Positions 1 to 5,477 of a stretch of 10,348 nucleotides of DNA are shown piece after piece (the first letter of the stretch is position 1; every line of letters begins with the position of its first letter). Source of the DNA: Synechococcaceae bacterium WBB_10_009 (lineage in GTDB: Bacteria > Cyanobacteriota > Cyanobacteriia > PCC-6307 > Cyanobiaceae); the NCBI GenBank assembly GCA_010030955.1, contig RHBP01000058.1:1-10348 (forward strand), given 5' to 3'. The notes beneath the pieces were generated by a model. It did not search any database. It was not told where the DNA came from and saw only the letters and a program-made list of their open reading frames with translations. Both the position numbers and the translations under genes were made by a program.

Positions 1-19
1 AGATGTGTATAAGAGACAG
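1..19 (+). other. Tn5 mosaic end: residual sequencing adapter
   Basis: The first 19 bases read AGATGTGTATAAGAGACAG, identical to the hyperactive Tn5 transposase mosaic end added to DNA fragments in tagmentation libraries. It sits flush with the end of the sequence and no transposase gene or second mosaic end is present, so it is untrimmed adapter rather than a resident Tn5. The GTG at position 5, which opens the first long reading frame, lies inside this adapter and is not a real start codon. Confidence 0.95.
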
Positions 20-325
20 GAGCCGGACGATGCGCAATGGTTCACCGTGACTGCGACAGGAACCTACGGGAAACCGACGTTTCAACTCGTCAACGTCTCC
101 CAAAACGGCGCGGCCGGATACGACGTGGTCACGCCGCTCACGCTGCAAGACGGGCGCGTCGTCGTCGTCAATCGCGGATTCCTCCCGCTGGCCGAACCAA
201 TGCCGACCGACGTCGCGGGTCGACAAGTGACCGTGATCGGACGTGTTCGCGTGTCGGACACCAAGCAGTTCGGCGAGATCGACAACTCCGCACAGTCGGA
301 CCTCATCGAGATCCAGCGGATCGAC
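20..325 (+). CDS. SURF1-like cytochrome oxidase assembly protein, internal fragment of foreign origin
   Basis: This is about 102 codons from the middle of a SURF1/Shy1-family protein, a membrane-anchored factor that helps assemble cytochrome c oxidase. The recognisable core is GYDVVTPLTLQDGRVVVVNR followed by GF(L)P, the usual GY-x-VVTPL...DGR-x-x-VNRG(F/W)xP block, then a beta-rich VTVIGRVRV segment and an EIQRIDL segment that in SURF1 proteins leads toward the C-terminal membrane helix. Both flanking transmembrane helices are missing: the left side is cut by the adapter and the right side by the join to ClpB. Codon use (many GTC, GAC and CGC codons, dense CpG) differs from the CTG/GGC/CAG-rich style of the rest of the window. 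The wording resembles actinobacterial SURF1 proteins, but that taxon call is from memory. It probably belongs to another organism in the same sample. Confidence 0.7.
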
Positions 326-862
326 CTGCAGATCCTCGATGACGGCCGCGTCACCGATGGGCAGGGGCGCACGGTGGATTTCACCAACACGGTGCTGATC
401 CTCACCAGCAACATCGGCAGCGCCTCCATCCTCGACCTGGCCGGCGACCCCGCACGCCACAGCGAGATGGAAGCGCGGGTGAACGAAGCCCTGCGGGCCC
501 ACTTCCGCCCGGAGTTCCTCAACCGGCTCGACGAAACGATCATCTTCCACAGCCTCAAGCAGGAGGAACTGCGGCAGATCGTGGAGCTGCAGGTGCAGCG
601 GCTGGCCAAACGGCTGCAGGAGAAGAAGCTGGGCCTCGAGCTCAGCACCGCCGCCCTCGATTGGCTGGCCGGTGTCGGCTACGACCCGGTGTATGGCGCC
701 CGCCCCCTCAAGCGGGCCATCCAGCGCGAGCTGGAAACCCCGATCGCCAAGGGGATCCTGGCGGGCACATTCACCGGGGGCCACACCGTGGCCGTGGAGG
801 CGCAGGGGGAGGGACTGCAGTTCAGCCAGCGCGACCCCGCCCGCCTGCCGGTGCTGGTTTAA
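326..862 (+). CDS. clpB: ATP-dependent disaggregase ClpB, C-terminal part (5' truncated by chimeric junction)
   Basis: These 178 codons are the end of the second AAA+ module (D2) of ClpB/Hsp104, the cytoplasmic hexameric chaperone that works with DnaK to pull proteins out of aggregates. The native sequence begins at LQILDDGRVTDGQGRTVDF, which in ClpB lies just after the D2 Walker B motif. It continues through the sensor-1 segment (LILTSN), the arginine-finger segment FRPEFLNRLDE and the sensor-2 motif GARPLKR, and ends in the small C-terminal D2-small domain. The N-terminal domain, D1, the coiled-coil middle domain and the D2 Walker motifs are absent because the sequence left of about 325 is foreign, so the gene is truncated by assembly or library chimerism and not necessarily in the genome. 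It ends in TAA ten bases before the convergent dehydratase gene, with no obvious terminator hairpin between them. ClpC is the closest alternative, but VTDGQGRTVDFTNTVLILTSN reads as ClpB. Confidence 0.9.
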   Translation: MQILDDGRVTDGQGRTVDFTNTVLILTSNIGSASILDLAGDPARHSEMEARVNEALRAHFRPEFLNRLDETIIFHSLKQEELRQIVELQVQRLAKRLQEKKLGLELSTAALDWLAGVGYDPVYGARPLKRAIQRELETPIAKGILAGTFTGGHTVAVEAQGEGLQFSQRDPARLPVLV

Positions 863-872
863 GCCAGAGCAC

Positions 873-1160
873 TCAGGCCAGAAGGGCATCGATCCGCTGG
901 GCCAGCTCCAGATCAAAGCTGGAGAGGCCTCCGGTGTCGTGGGTGGTGAGCTCGATCGCCACCCGGTTCCACACATTGCTCCATTCGGGATGGTGGCCCA
1001 TCGCCTCGGCGATCAGGGCCACCTTGGCCATGAAGCCAAACGCCTCCACAAAGTCGGCGAAGCGCAGCTCACGGCGCAGCTTGCCGTTGGCCAGCTGCCA
1101 CTGGGGCAGCAGCTGCGGCAGCTGGGCGATCTGGGCGTCGGTGAGGGGGATGGCGGCCAT
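873..1160 (-). CDS. 4a-hydroxytetrahydrobiopterin (pterin-4a-carbinolamine) dehydratase
   Basis: This 95-residue protein dehydrates 4a-hydroxytetrahydropterin so that the pterin cofactor of aromatic amino acid hydroxylases can be recycled; it is a small cytosolic enzyme. The family signature is clear: GHHPEW at residues 55-60, then N-V-W, then LTTHDTGGLSSFDLELAQRID from residue 71. The three histidines expected at the active site are present (H56, H57, H74). That separates it from the degenerate dehydratase-like Rubisco assembly factor (acRAF) of alpha-carboxysome loci, in which these residues are not kept. The ATG at 1160 gives the usual family length; the frame stays open further upstream but that part has no family similarity and overlaps the YjbQ gene. 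No clear Shine-Dalgarno sequence precedes it. It lies 47 bases downstream of the YjbQ-type gene on the same strand, probably in one transcript. No aromatic amino acid hydroxylase is visible in the window. Confidence 0.9.
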   Translation of the reverse strand: MAAIPLTDAQIAQLPQLLPQWQLANGKLRRELRFADFVEAFGFMAKVALIAEAMGHHPEWSNVWNRVAIELTTHDTGGLSSFDLELAQRIDALLA

Positions 1161-1207
1161 GGCGGAAGCGCTGGTGAACCCAGCCTGGCTCACCCGGCGA
1201 CCGTCAC

Positions 1208-1636
1208 CTACTCCCCCATCAGGTGCAGGCTCAGCTGGCGGTGGTGGCCGCGGGTGCGGTGCTCCCACAGGTACACCGCCTGCCAGGTGCCCAGCACCAG
1301 GCGGCCCTGGTCGAATGAGAGCCCCAGGCTGGTGGTGGTGAGGGCGGTGCGGATGTGGGCCGGCATGTCGTCGGGGCCTTCGTCGTCGTGGGCGTAGGGC
1401 TCCTGCAGGCCCCCCTGGGGCACCAGCGCCCGCAGGTAGGTGGTGAGGTCGTTCAGCACCCGCGGGTCGGCGTTTTCGTTGATGGTGAGGGAGCAGGAGG
1501 TGTGCAGAGCCACCAGCTGCAGCAGCCCCTGCCGCAATCCGCTGCTGGAGAGTTCGTGCTGGAGCATCCCCGTGAGATCGGTGAACCCTTCGCCGCGGGT
1601 GGTCACCGTGAGGCGGCACAGGTGCTGTCGCAGCAT
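1208..1636 (-). CDS. YjbQ/UPF0047 family protein (secondary thiamine-phosphate synthase type)
   Basis: This 142-residue protein belongs to the YjbQ (UPF0047) family, small cytosolic proteins forming a trimeric beta-barrel-like fold with a metal-binding histidine cluster. Some members have weak thiamine-phosphate synthase activity, but the true cellular role is uncertain. Conserved blocks are in the expected order: LHTSCSLTINENADP (residues 44-58), DDEGPDDMPAHI (84-95), GTWQAVYLWEHR (116-127). The length matches the family. I chose the ATG at 1636 because a TTG five codons upstream adds nothing conserved; an AAGGGGG stretch lies about 15 bases before this ATG, rather far for a Shine-Dalgarno sequence. 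It is the first gene of a probable two-gene minus-strand unit with the dehydratase, and is divergent from the small secreted protein gene, leaving about 50 bases for both promoters. Confidence 0.88.
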   Translation of the reverse strand: MLRQHLCRLTVTTRGEGFTDLTGMLQHELSSSGLRQGLLQLVALHTSCSLTINENADPRVLNDLTTYLRALVPQGGLQEPYAHDDEGPDDMPAHIRTALTTTSLGLSFDQGRLVLGTWQAVYLWEHRTRGHHRQLSLHLMGE

Positions 1637-1687
1637 GAAAAGGCGGGGCAACCCCCTTAGCTTGGCGAGAGAACGCCCACCCCGACC

Positions 1688-1936
1688 ATGCGCGTGTTCA
1701 CCAGCCCCCTGCTGGCCGGCCTAACCCTCGCCGCCCTCGGCGCCCTGCAGACCCCCGCCCAGGCCCAACGGGTGGTGCCCAAACTCGGCACCCTCTGCCC
1801 CTTGGGCTATGTGGACACCCTCAACGGCAAGTGCTCCACCCTCGGGTTGATGACCTACACCGTGAAGCCCACCAACGGCCAGGCCTGCCCTGAGGGCTGG
1901 ATGAACGTGGGCGGTGGCTACTGCCGCCAGAAGTGA
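1688..1936 (+). CDS. small secreted protein with duplicated four-cysteine motif, function unknown
   Basis: I do not recognise this 82-residue protein as a characterised family. The N-terminus is a typical Sec signal peptide: Arg2, a hydrophobic run LLAGLTLAALGAL (about residues 8-20) and a likely cleavage after A-Q-A at residue 26. The mature part of about 56 residues contains exactly four cysteines (C37, C49, C67, C79) arranged as two copies of CPxG(Y/W)...GxC with identical 12-residue spacing: CPLGYVDTLNGKC and CPEGWMNVGGGYC. This suggests an internal duplication and two disulfide-bonded hairpins in the periplasm or outside the cell. The ATG at 1688 is the only start that keeps the complete signal peptide. 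Its stop codon overlaps the GTG of the DCC-family gene by four bases (GTGA), so the two are probably translationally coupled. Short cysteine-bearing secreted proteins of this kind occur in picocyanobacteria, but I cannot assign a role. Confidence 0.75.
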   Translation: MRVFTSPLLAGLTLAALGALQTPAQAQRVVPKLGTLCPLGYVDTLNGKCSTLGLMTYTVKPTNGQACPEGWMNVGGGYCRQK

Positions 1937-2385
1937 GCACCACCACGGCAGCGGCACCCCAGCTGACGCTCCTCTACGACGGGGCCTGCCCCCTCTGCCT
2001 GCGGGAGGTGCGCTTCCTGCGCCAGCGCGACACGCGCCTGCATGGCGCAGCCCCACGGCTCGCCTTTGTCGACGTGGATGCGGCGGACTACAACCCCGCC
2101 GACCACGGCGGCATCAGCTACCGCGACGCCATGGGCCGCATCCACGCCCTCGATGCCCATGGCCGGGTGCTCACCGATGTGGCCGTGTTCCGCGCCGCCT
2201 ACCGCCTGATCGGCCTGGGCTGGCTCTACGCCCCCAGCGGCTGGCCGGGCCTGCGCCAGCTCAGCGATGGCCTCTACGGCCTCTGGGCCCGCTGGCGGCT
2301 GGCGGTCACCGGGCGCCCCAGCCTCGATCAGCTCTGCAGCTGCCGCGGCAGCGCCGGCTCAGAAGCGATGCAGGATCAGCCGTGA
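1933..2385 (+). CDS. DCC-family (DUF393) thiol-disulfide oxidoreductase-like protein
   Basis: This 150-residue protein begins LTLLYDGACPLCLREVRFLRQRD, the diagnostic DGxCPLC block of the DCC/DUF393 family (C19 and C22 form a CxxC pair). The family is predicted to adopt a thioredoxin-like fold and act on thiols or disulfides, but the biochemistry of bacterial members is poorly known. The rest fits: FVDVDAADYNP (strand and loop), a D-A-MGRIHALDAHGRVLTDVAVFRAAYRLIG block (the usual 'DG-x-x-x-x-G-x-x-A-x-x-x-x' region) and an aromatic-rich helix WLYAPSGWPG...LYGLWARWR. No signal peptide is evident. The GTG start at 1933 overlaps the stop of the upstream secreted-protein gene, with no strong Shine-Dalgarno of its own, so reinitiation is likely. 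The last nine codons overlap the 3' end of the convergent DUF2721 gene (2359-2385). An additional Cys pair (CSC) lies near the C-terminus. Confidence 0.85.
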   Translation: MSTTTAAAPQLTLLYDGACPLCLREVRFLRQRDTRLHGAAPRLAFVDVDAADYNPADHGGISYRDAMGRIHALDAHGRVLTDVAVFRAAYRLIGLGWLYAPSGWPGLRQLSDGLYGLWARWRLAVTGRPSLDQLCSCRGSAGSEAMQDQP

Positions 2386-2796
2386 GGCCAGTTGGGTGTC
2401 CAGCAGCAACAGCAGCAACCCACCCATCAGGCTGACCATCGCCAGCACAAAACAGCCCACCACGATCGGGGTCAGATCCACCACGGTGATCGCCCCGAGG
2501 AAGGTCACCGCCACCACCGCCGACACCAGCACCCCGGTGATCGTCACCAGGGTGCTGGCGCGGGTGAGCAGGGCCATGCGCCGGCGCAGCAACTGCAGGT
2601 CGCCGGCGGCGGTGGCTTCGCCCTTCACCACCAGGGCCCGTTCGATCACGCGGGTGAGCCGCTGGCTGATCACCCCCAGCAGGCCGGCGATGGCGGTCAG
2701 CAGAAACACCGGCGCCACCGACAGCTGAATCGCCTTGGCCAGCCCCAGCAGCGGTGAACTGGAGGCGGTGAGGGCAGCAAACGGCAACGGCGGCAT
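2359..2796 (-). CDS. DUF2721 family membrane protein
   Basis: This 145-residue integral membrane protein resembles the DUF2721 family, which is common in cyanobacteria and has no known function. It shows three hydrophobic segments at about residues 22-44 (with SVAPVFLLTAIAGLLGV), 81-105 and 108-133. A charged cytoplasmic linker between the first two holds QRLTRVIERA and LQLLRRRMALLTRA, the arginine-rich region typical of the family. I chose the ATG at 2796. A longer open frame reaches ATG 2916, but the added 40 residues look like translated intergenic DNA, include the tandem 15-base repeat, and would overlap the divergent OsmC-like gene. Its 3' end overlaps the DCC-family gene tail to tail by 27 bases. 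No clear Shine-Dalgarno sequence precedes the chosen start. Confidence 0.8.
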   Translation of the reverse strand: MPPLPFAALTASSSPLLGLAKAIQLSVAPVFLLTAIAGLLGVISQRLTRVIERALVVKGEATAAGDLQLLRRRMALLTRASTLVTITGVLVSAVVAVTFLGAITVVDLTPIVVGCFVLAMVSLMGGLLLLLLDTQLASRLILHRF

Positions 2797-2838
2797 CAAC
2801 CCAGCCCACGGACACGCCCCAGCAAACCGAGCCGAAGC

Positions 2839-2868
2839 GGCAACGTCGAGCCTGGCAACGTCGACCCT
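2839..2868. repeat. tandem 15-base direct repeat in divergent intergenic region
   Basis: Two adjacent 15-base units, GGCAACGTCGAGCCT (2839-2853) and GGCAACGTCGACCCT (2854-2868), differ at one base. They lie in the 109-base gap between the divergent DUF2721 and OsmC-like genes (2797-2905), about 40 bases from each start. A weaker partial echo (ACCTGCCAACCTGAGG) follows. The repeat could be an operator for a dimeric regulator or simple slippage; no recognised binding-site consensus is apparent. Confidence 0.6.
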
Positions 2869-2905
2869 GAACCTGCCAACCTGAGGCCAGTCCCGAGGCG
2901 CCGCG

Positions 2906-3307
2906 ATGACGCGCATCGACAGCCGTTACAGCGGCCAGCTGCGCTGCCACAGCCAGCACGGCCCCTCCGGCAGCACGCTGGAGACCGACGCCCCCACCGA
3001 CAACCAGGGCCAGGGGGAGCGCTTCTCCCCCACCGACCTGGTGGCCACCGCCCTGAGCACCTGCATGCTCACGATCATGGGCATCGTGGCCGAACGGCAC
3101 GGCCTCAACCTCGAGGGCACCGCCGCCCGGGTGGAGAAAACCATGACCAGCGAGGCCCCGCGGCGCATCGCCCAGCTCAGCGTGTGGGTGGAGCTGCCGG
3201 CGGGCCTGGAGCCCCAGCAGCGGGCCCTGCTGCAGCGGGCGGCGGAGAACTGCCCGGTGAAGCTCAGCCTCGAGGGCTGCGTGCCGATGGAGCTGCACTG
3301 GAGCTGA
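2906..3307 (+). CDS. OsmC/Ohr family protein (thiol peroxidase-like)
   Basis: This 133-residue protein belongs to the OsmC/Ohr superfamily of cytosolic proteins, many of which reduce organic hydroperoxides with a pair of cysteines. The two conserved positions are present: C53 in the helix after FSPTDLVATALSTCML, and C116 in the AENCPVKLSL motif. GERFSPTDL is the usual segment preceding the first helix. The length is typical. It is closer in wording to the general OsmC (YhfA-like) subgroup than to Ohr, so the physiological substrate is uncertain. A GAGG sequence eight bases before the ATG at 2906 is a plausible ribosome binding site. The TGA stop shares a base with the ATG of the M32 carboxypeptidase (TGATG), indicating translational coupling of the two. 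Confidence 0.88.
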   Translation: MTRIDSRYSGQLRCHSQHGPSGSTLETDAPTDNQGQGERFSPTDLVATALSTCMLTIMGIVAERHGLNLEGTAARVEKTMTSEAPRRIAQLSVWVELPAGLEPQQRALLQRAAENCPVKLSLEGCVPMELHWS

Positions 3308-4845
3308 TGGCGACCCCCCAGCACGGCAGCGCTTGGCAGCGGCTGCGGGAGCACCTGCACACCACCCAGCTGCTGGGGGGCATCCACAGCACCCTCTACT
3401 TCGACCAGAACACCGCCATGCCGGCGGCCGCCGGCGGCTGGCGCGGCGAGCAGCTGGCCCTGCTGGCGCAGCAGCTGCACGAACGCCAAAGCAGCCCCGC
3501 CTACGCCGAGCTGCTGGCCCAGGCGGAGGCGGAGCTGCCGGCCGATGCAGCGCCGGAGCACCACCACAACCTGCGCCTGCTGCAGCGCGAGCTGCGGCGG
3601 CAATCGAGCCTGGATGCGGCCCTGGTGGGGGAACTGGCCCAGGCCCAGGCCGAGGGCTATGGGCGCTGGCAGCAGGCCAAGGCCAAGGCGGAGTTCAGCC
3701 TGTTTGCCCCCGCCCTGGAGCGGTTGATCCGGCTGCGGCTGGAGCAGGCACGGCAGCTGGAGCCGGTGGAGCGCAGCGCCGCGGGCCAGCCCCGCAGCCC
3801 CTGGGAAATCCTGGCCCAGCCCTTTGAGCCCGACAGCTCCAAGGCGCAGCTGGCGGCGTTGCTGTTGCCCCTGGGGGAGAGCCTGCCGCCGCTGCTGGAG
3901 CGGGCCCGCAGCCTGCCTCCCGGCAGCGGCGAAGCCTGGGATCTGCCGGAGGCGGCGCAGCAACGGCTCTGCGACCAGCTGCTGGCGGAATGGGGCTACG
4001 ACCCCGAGCGCTGCGCCCGGGCCCGCTCCCCCCATCCCTTTTCCTGCACCCTCGGCCCCAACGATTTCCGCATCACCACCCGGGTGGTGGCCGGCCAGCC
4101 GTTCTCGGCGTTCCTGGCCACCGCCCACGAGTGGGGCCACAGCCTCTACGAGCAGGGGCTGCCCCGCAGCGGCGAGCACTGGTTCCCCTGGCCCCTGGGG
4201 GAGGCCACCTCGATGGCGGTGCACGAGAGCCAGAGCCTGTTCTACGAAAACCGGCTGGCCCGCAGCAGCGCCCTGGCCCGGCGCTGGTACCCGCGCTTCC
4301 GCCAGGCCCTGGGCCGCGACCTGTGGGGCAGCGGCCAGGCCTTCTGGCGCGATCTCAATCCGATCGCCGCCGGCCTCACCCGGGTGGAGGCCGATGAGGT
4401 GAGCTACGGCCTGCACGTGCTGCTGCGCTACCGGCTGGAGCTGGCGCTGCTGGAGGAGGGCCTGCCGGTGGCGGAGCTGCCCGAGGCCTGGAACCGCGGC
4501 ATGCAGGAGCTGCTGGGGATCAGCCCGGCCCACGATGCCGAGGGCTGCCTGCAGGATGTGCACTGGAGCGAGGGCCTGTTCGGCTACTTCCCCTCCTATG
4601 CCCTGGGCCACCTGATCAGTGCCCAGCTCAGCGCCAGCCTCGAGGCGGAGCTGGGGCCGATCGAAGGCTTGCTGGAGCAGGGCGACGACGCCCAGCTGGG
4701 CCAGTGGCTGCAGCGGCGCGTGTACCCCCTGGGCCGCAGCGTCAATGCCGCCGAGCTGGTGGAGCGGGTGAGCGGCCAGCCCTGGAGCGCCGAGCCTTTT
4801 CTGCGCTACCTGGGCGAGAAGCTGGAGCGGCTGGAGGCCGCCTGA
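3307..4845 (+). CDS. M32 family metallocarboxypeptidase (carboxypeptidase Taq)
   Basis: This 512-residue cytosolic zinc enzyme of peptidase family M32 removes C-terminal residues from peptides, most likely for peptide turnover. The catalytic HExxH is H274-E275-W-G-H278 within AHEWGHSLYEQG, and the third metal ligand is E307 in the downstream HESQSLFYEN motif. Other family blocks visible are HPFSCTLGPNDFRITTR just before the active site, a long helical N-terminal half, and GLFGYFPSYALGHLISAQL near the C-terminus. The length is normal for the family (about 500 residues). The ATG at 3307 overlaps the stop of the OsmC-like gene and starts where family similarity begins (WQRLREHLH...); an upstream GTG at 3184 in the same frame lies inside the OsmC-like gene and adds low-complexity Ala/Gly sequence. 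The pyrophosphatase gene follows 44 bases downstream on the same strand. Confidence 0.95.
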   Translation: MATPQHGSAWQRLREHLHTTQLLGGIHSTLYFDQNTAMPAAAGGWRGEQLALLAQQLHERQSSPAYAELLAQAEAELPADAAPEHHHNLRLLQRELRRQSSLDAALVGELAQAQAEGYGRWQQAKAKAEFSLFAPALERLIRLRLEQARQLEPVERSAAGQPRSPWEILAQPFEPDSSKAQLAALLLPLGESLPPLLERARSLPPGSGEAWDLPEAAQQRLCDQLLAEWGYDPERCARARSPHPFSCTLGPNDFRITTRVVAGQPFSAFLATAHEWGHSLYEQGLPRSGEHWFPWPLGEATSMAVHESQSLFYENRLARSSALARRWYPRFRQALGRDLWGSGQAFWRDLNPIAAGLTRVEADEVSYGLHVLLRYRLELALLEEGLPVAELPEAWNRGMQELLGISPAHDAEGCLQDVHWSEGLFGYFPSYALGHLISAQLSASLEAELGPIEGLLEQGDDAQLGQWLQRRVYPLGRSVNAAELVERVSGQPWSAEPFLRYLGEKLERLEAA

Positions 4846-4889
4846 ACGCTCCGTAGGATGCCGCCCGATTCCCTGCGCCCACAGCCCCG

Positions 4890-5477
4890 ATGGCGAACAT
4901 CGACCACGCCCCGAGCCGCACGATGCTCAACCTGCTGCACGTGCTGCCGGCCTTCGCCGATGAGAGCGAGCTGCGCCTCAACGCCATCGTGGAGCTGAAC
5001 AGCAACACGATCAACAAATACGAGCTGATCACCGAAACCGGCCACCTCAAGCTCGATCGCGTGGGCTACTCCTCCCTGGCCTATCCCTTCGCCTACGGCT
5101 GCATCCCCCGCACCTGGGATGAGGACGGCGACCCGCTGGACATCGAGATCGTGGGCGTGACCGAACCGCTGGTGCCCGGATCCCTGGTGGAGGCCCGGAT
5201 CATCGGCATCATGAAATTCGACGACGGCGGCGAAGTCGACGACAAGGTGATCGCCGTGCTCGCCGACGACAAGCGCATGGACCACATCACCAGCTACACC
5301 CAACTGGGCGAGCACTGGCTCAAGGAAACCCAGTACTACTGGGAGCACTACAAGGATCTGAAGAAGCCCGGCACCTGCCGCGTCAACGGCTTCTTCGACA
5401 CCGCCGAAGCGGTGACGATCATCAAGGAGTGCGAGCAGCGCTACCTCACCACCATCGACGCCAAGCTCGTCAACTGA
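4890..5477 (+). CDS. ppa: soluble inorganic pyrophosphatase, family I
   Basis: This 195-residue cytosolic enzyme hydrolyses pyrophosphate to two phosphates, drawing biosynthetic reactions such as nucleic acid and tRNA charging chemistry forward. The family I signature DGDPLD is complete (D79, D81, D84). Other active-site positions inferred by alignment with the E. coli enzyme are E35, K43, E45, R57, Y69, D112, D117, K119 and the HYKDL pair Y154/K155. All are present, so it should be active and Mg-dependent. The N-terminal extension and overall length are typical of cyanobacterial members, longer than the E. coli protein. The ATG at 4890 has no strong Shine-Dalgarno sequence; TAGGAT at 4854-4859 could be a -10 element, but without a matching -35. 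The last 37 bases overlap the convergent chloride transporter gene. Confidence 0.95.
   Translation: MANIDHAPSRTMLNLLHVLPAFADESELRLNAIVELNSNTINKYELITETGHLKLDRVGYSSLAYPFAYGCIPRTWDEDGDPLDIEIVGVTEPLVPGSLVEARIIGIMKFDDGGEVDDKVIAVLADDKRMDHITSYTQLGEHWLKETQYYWEHYKDLKKPGTCRVNGFFDTAEAVTIIKECEQRYLTTIDAKLVN

Noticed and set aside
1..19. A natural Tn5 or IS50 insertion
   Set aside because: Only one mosaic end is present, at the very end of the sequence, with no transposase or resistance gene.
5..862. A single 285-residue protein fusing SURF1 and ClpB segments
   Set aside because: It starts within the sequencing adapter, joins partial domains of unrelated proteins and changes codon use at the join; treated as a chimera artefact.
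1640..1660. GGGG-CAA-CCCC hairpin between the YjbQ and secreted-protein genes as a terminator
   Set aside because: It lies at the 5' ends of two divergent genes, its outer stem is imperfect and there is no proper T-run in a useful position.
2306..3298. 330-codon minus-strand frame spanning DUF2721 and OsmC-like genes
   Set aside because: Crosses two well-supported genes and the intergenic repeat in a non-matching frame; composition is Gly/Ala/Arg/His-rich with no motif.
2926..4611. 561-codon open frame on the minus strand
   Set aside because: Lies antisense to the OsmC-like and M32 genes, is rich in Gln/Leu/Gly/Ala from CTG-CAG codons read backwards, and has no recognisable motif.
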